Origin: Anoplolepis gracilipes
Taxonomy: Eukaryota; Arthropoda; Insecta; Hymenoptera; Formicidae
NCBI RefSeq assembly: GCF_047496725.1
Contig: NC_132970.1
Location: 21,416,001 to 21,480,000, forward strand
Direction of reading: 5' to 3'
Length of the DNA stretch: 64,000 nucleotides
Shown here: one piece after another, positions 63,174 to 64,000 of the stretch
Layout of the letters: each line of letters begins with the position of its first letter
Numbering within the stretch: the stretch's first letter is position 1
Position numbers and translations under genes: made by a program
Notes under the pieces: model-generated
Seen by the model: only the letters and a program-made list of their open reading frames with translations
Told to the model about the DNA's origin: nothing
Databases searched by the model: none

Positions 63174-64000
63174 ATATAGGATGTCTGGTAATAAAAGAGA
63201 AAAAGAGTTAGTTCTATTTTTAATAATATAACAGCGATATTCACAAATTTAGAAGGTATCTATAAATGGATTTAGTTTTGAAACTTTTCCGAAACTTTGC
63301 ACTACGATTGAGGTGCACGGGTTTCTACCTTACAGCTTTTGGCGAACATTATTAAAACTTCGTAACCTCTTCTACAACCAATTTCTATTTTTCAACATAT
63401 AAAGTTCAACTATCGGTTGAAGCGTTGGCGACAGAGTAAAAGTAATTCACCGTATGCGCCTCCAAGGAGAAAGAAAGAGGGATAAAAAAAGATCGGATGT
63501 GTATGTGTGGTGTGTGTGTGTGTGTTTGTGTGTGACAGGATTGCGCAGTATTTTTTGAAATTTTCTTTCATCTATGAAACTTTGACAAAATATAGTTGTG
63601 AGAGAGATACTGGTATGTTCTTAAGAATTTGAACTGTCCTCTAGTAAAGCTCACAACTATTTCAAAGCGTTATGTGCGTGTGCGATACCACATATCATTT
63701 TTTTTCTAATCAAGTACCTCTAAAAACTGTCAAAGGTGTAAAAAAATCGATATTTAAGTTTAAAATCTATTAATTGTTTATGTCCTGTTACTTATCAAAA
63801 TTTCTTCCCTTGCCATCTTTTGCTCACGACTGAGGTAGTGATATGGCTTAAGTGTGTTTCTGGCCGTTGCATTGTGCTATCCGCGCACAGTACGGTGTTT
63901 AATATTGGGCCGTTTAAAGCCAGCTTGTGGTCGCAGAACATCGGCACTGTCGGTCGTTCTCTTTAATGGTTATTGGCTCGCAGTAATTCTCTAATCTCTG
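63174..64000. other. Non-coding right edge with GT-rich tract
   Basis: A TG/GT-rich tract lies at about 63499-63535. GC content rises in the last ~200 bases, with several CpG. No gene or known RNA was recognised before the window ends. Confidence 0.5.

Noticed and set aside
63820..63850. TGAGGTAGTGATATG, resembling the start of let-7
   Set aside because: Only the first nine bases match let-7, and I found no complementary arm forming a precursor hairpin.
1..64000. CRISPR arrays, operons, bacterial promoters or phage genes
   Set aside because: No regularly spaced repeats with unique spacers and no dense coding. The composition and repeats are those of a eukaryotic nuclear genome.

Overview
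This window reads as non-coding nuclear DNA from an animal, most likely an insect and plausibly a hymenopteran such as an ant. That assignment is inference. It rests on strong AT-richness, many long (TA)n microsatellites, CpG-rich islands of a few hundred bases scattered through the AT-rich background, a decayed mariner transposase, and the lack of bacterial-style gene packing. I find no convincing protein-coding gene, tRNA, rRNA, known microRNA, CRISPR array or operon. The longest open frames (165 aa or less) are low-complexity, or overlap other open frames on both strands in GC-rich patches. None shows a recognisable domain except two short minus-strand frames from a mariner transposase.

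Layout. 1-10 kb: AT-rich with modest GC patches, two AT-rich fold-back structures (2328-2562, 7239-7321) and a degenerate hammerhead-like motif near 8364. 10-22.4 kb: the most GC-rich broad domain, with CpG islands, a GA/CT tract, a (GC)n run and a nested hairpin at 13258-13332. 22.4-30 kb: AT-rich, with a palindrome built around (AT)n at 27455-27576, a half copy of it about 0.75 kb upstream, and a cluster of ATCGAT motifs near 27.9 kb. 30.3-30.75 kb: mariner pseudogene between two (TA)n tracts. 33.3-34.1 kb: GC island. 37.5-38.1 kb and 62.6-63.2 kb: two inverted copies of one ~570-bp element with terminal inverted repeats. 39.8-40.6 kb: an element with perfect 94-bp inverted repeats, a 14-bp flanking direct repeat and a degenerate hammerhead-like core. 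44.96-45.22 kb: a ~265-bp fold-back element. 52.9-53.95 kb: the strongest CpG-rich, promoter-like island, with G-runs, a YY1/Pho-like site and a possible splice donor at its right edge. 55.7-56.2 kb: a 249-bp tandem duplication. 59.6-59.7 kb: a nested hairpin. 61.46-61.64 kb: an 87-bp tandem duplication.

No gene pathway can be described. A sensible reading is a large intergenic or intronic region holding islands that may be regulatory and remnants of several small, mostly non-autonomous mobile elements, several of them next to or built around (TA)n. If the island at 53 kb is a promoter read on the + strand, the sequence to its right would be a long first intron. That cannot be settled from this window alone.
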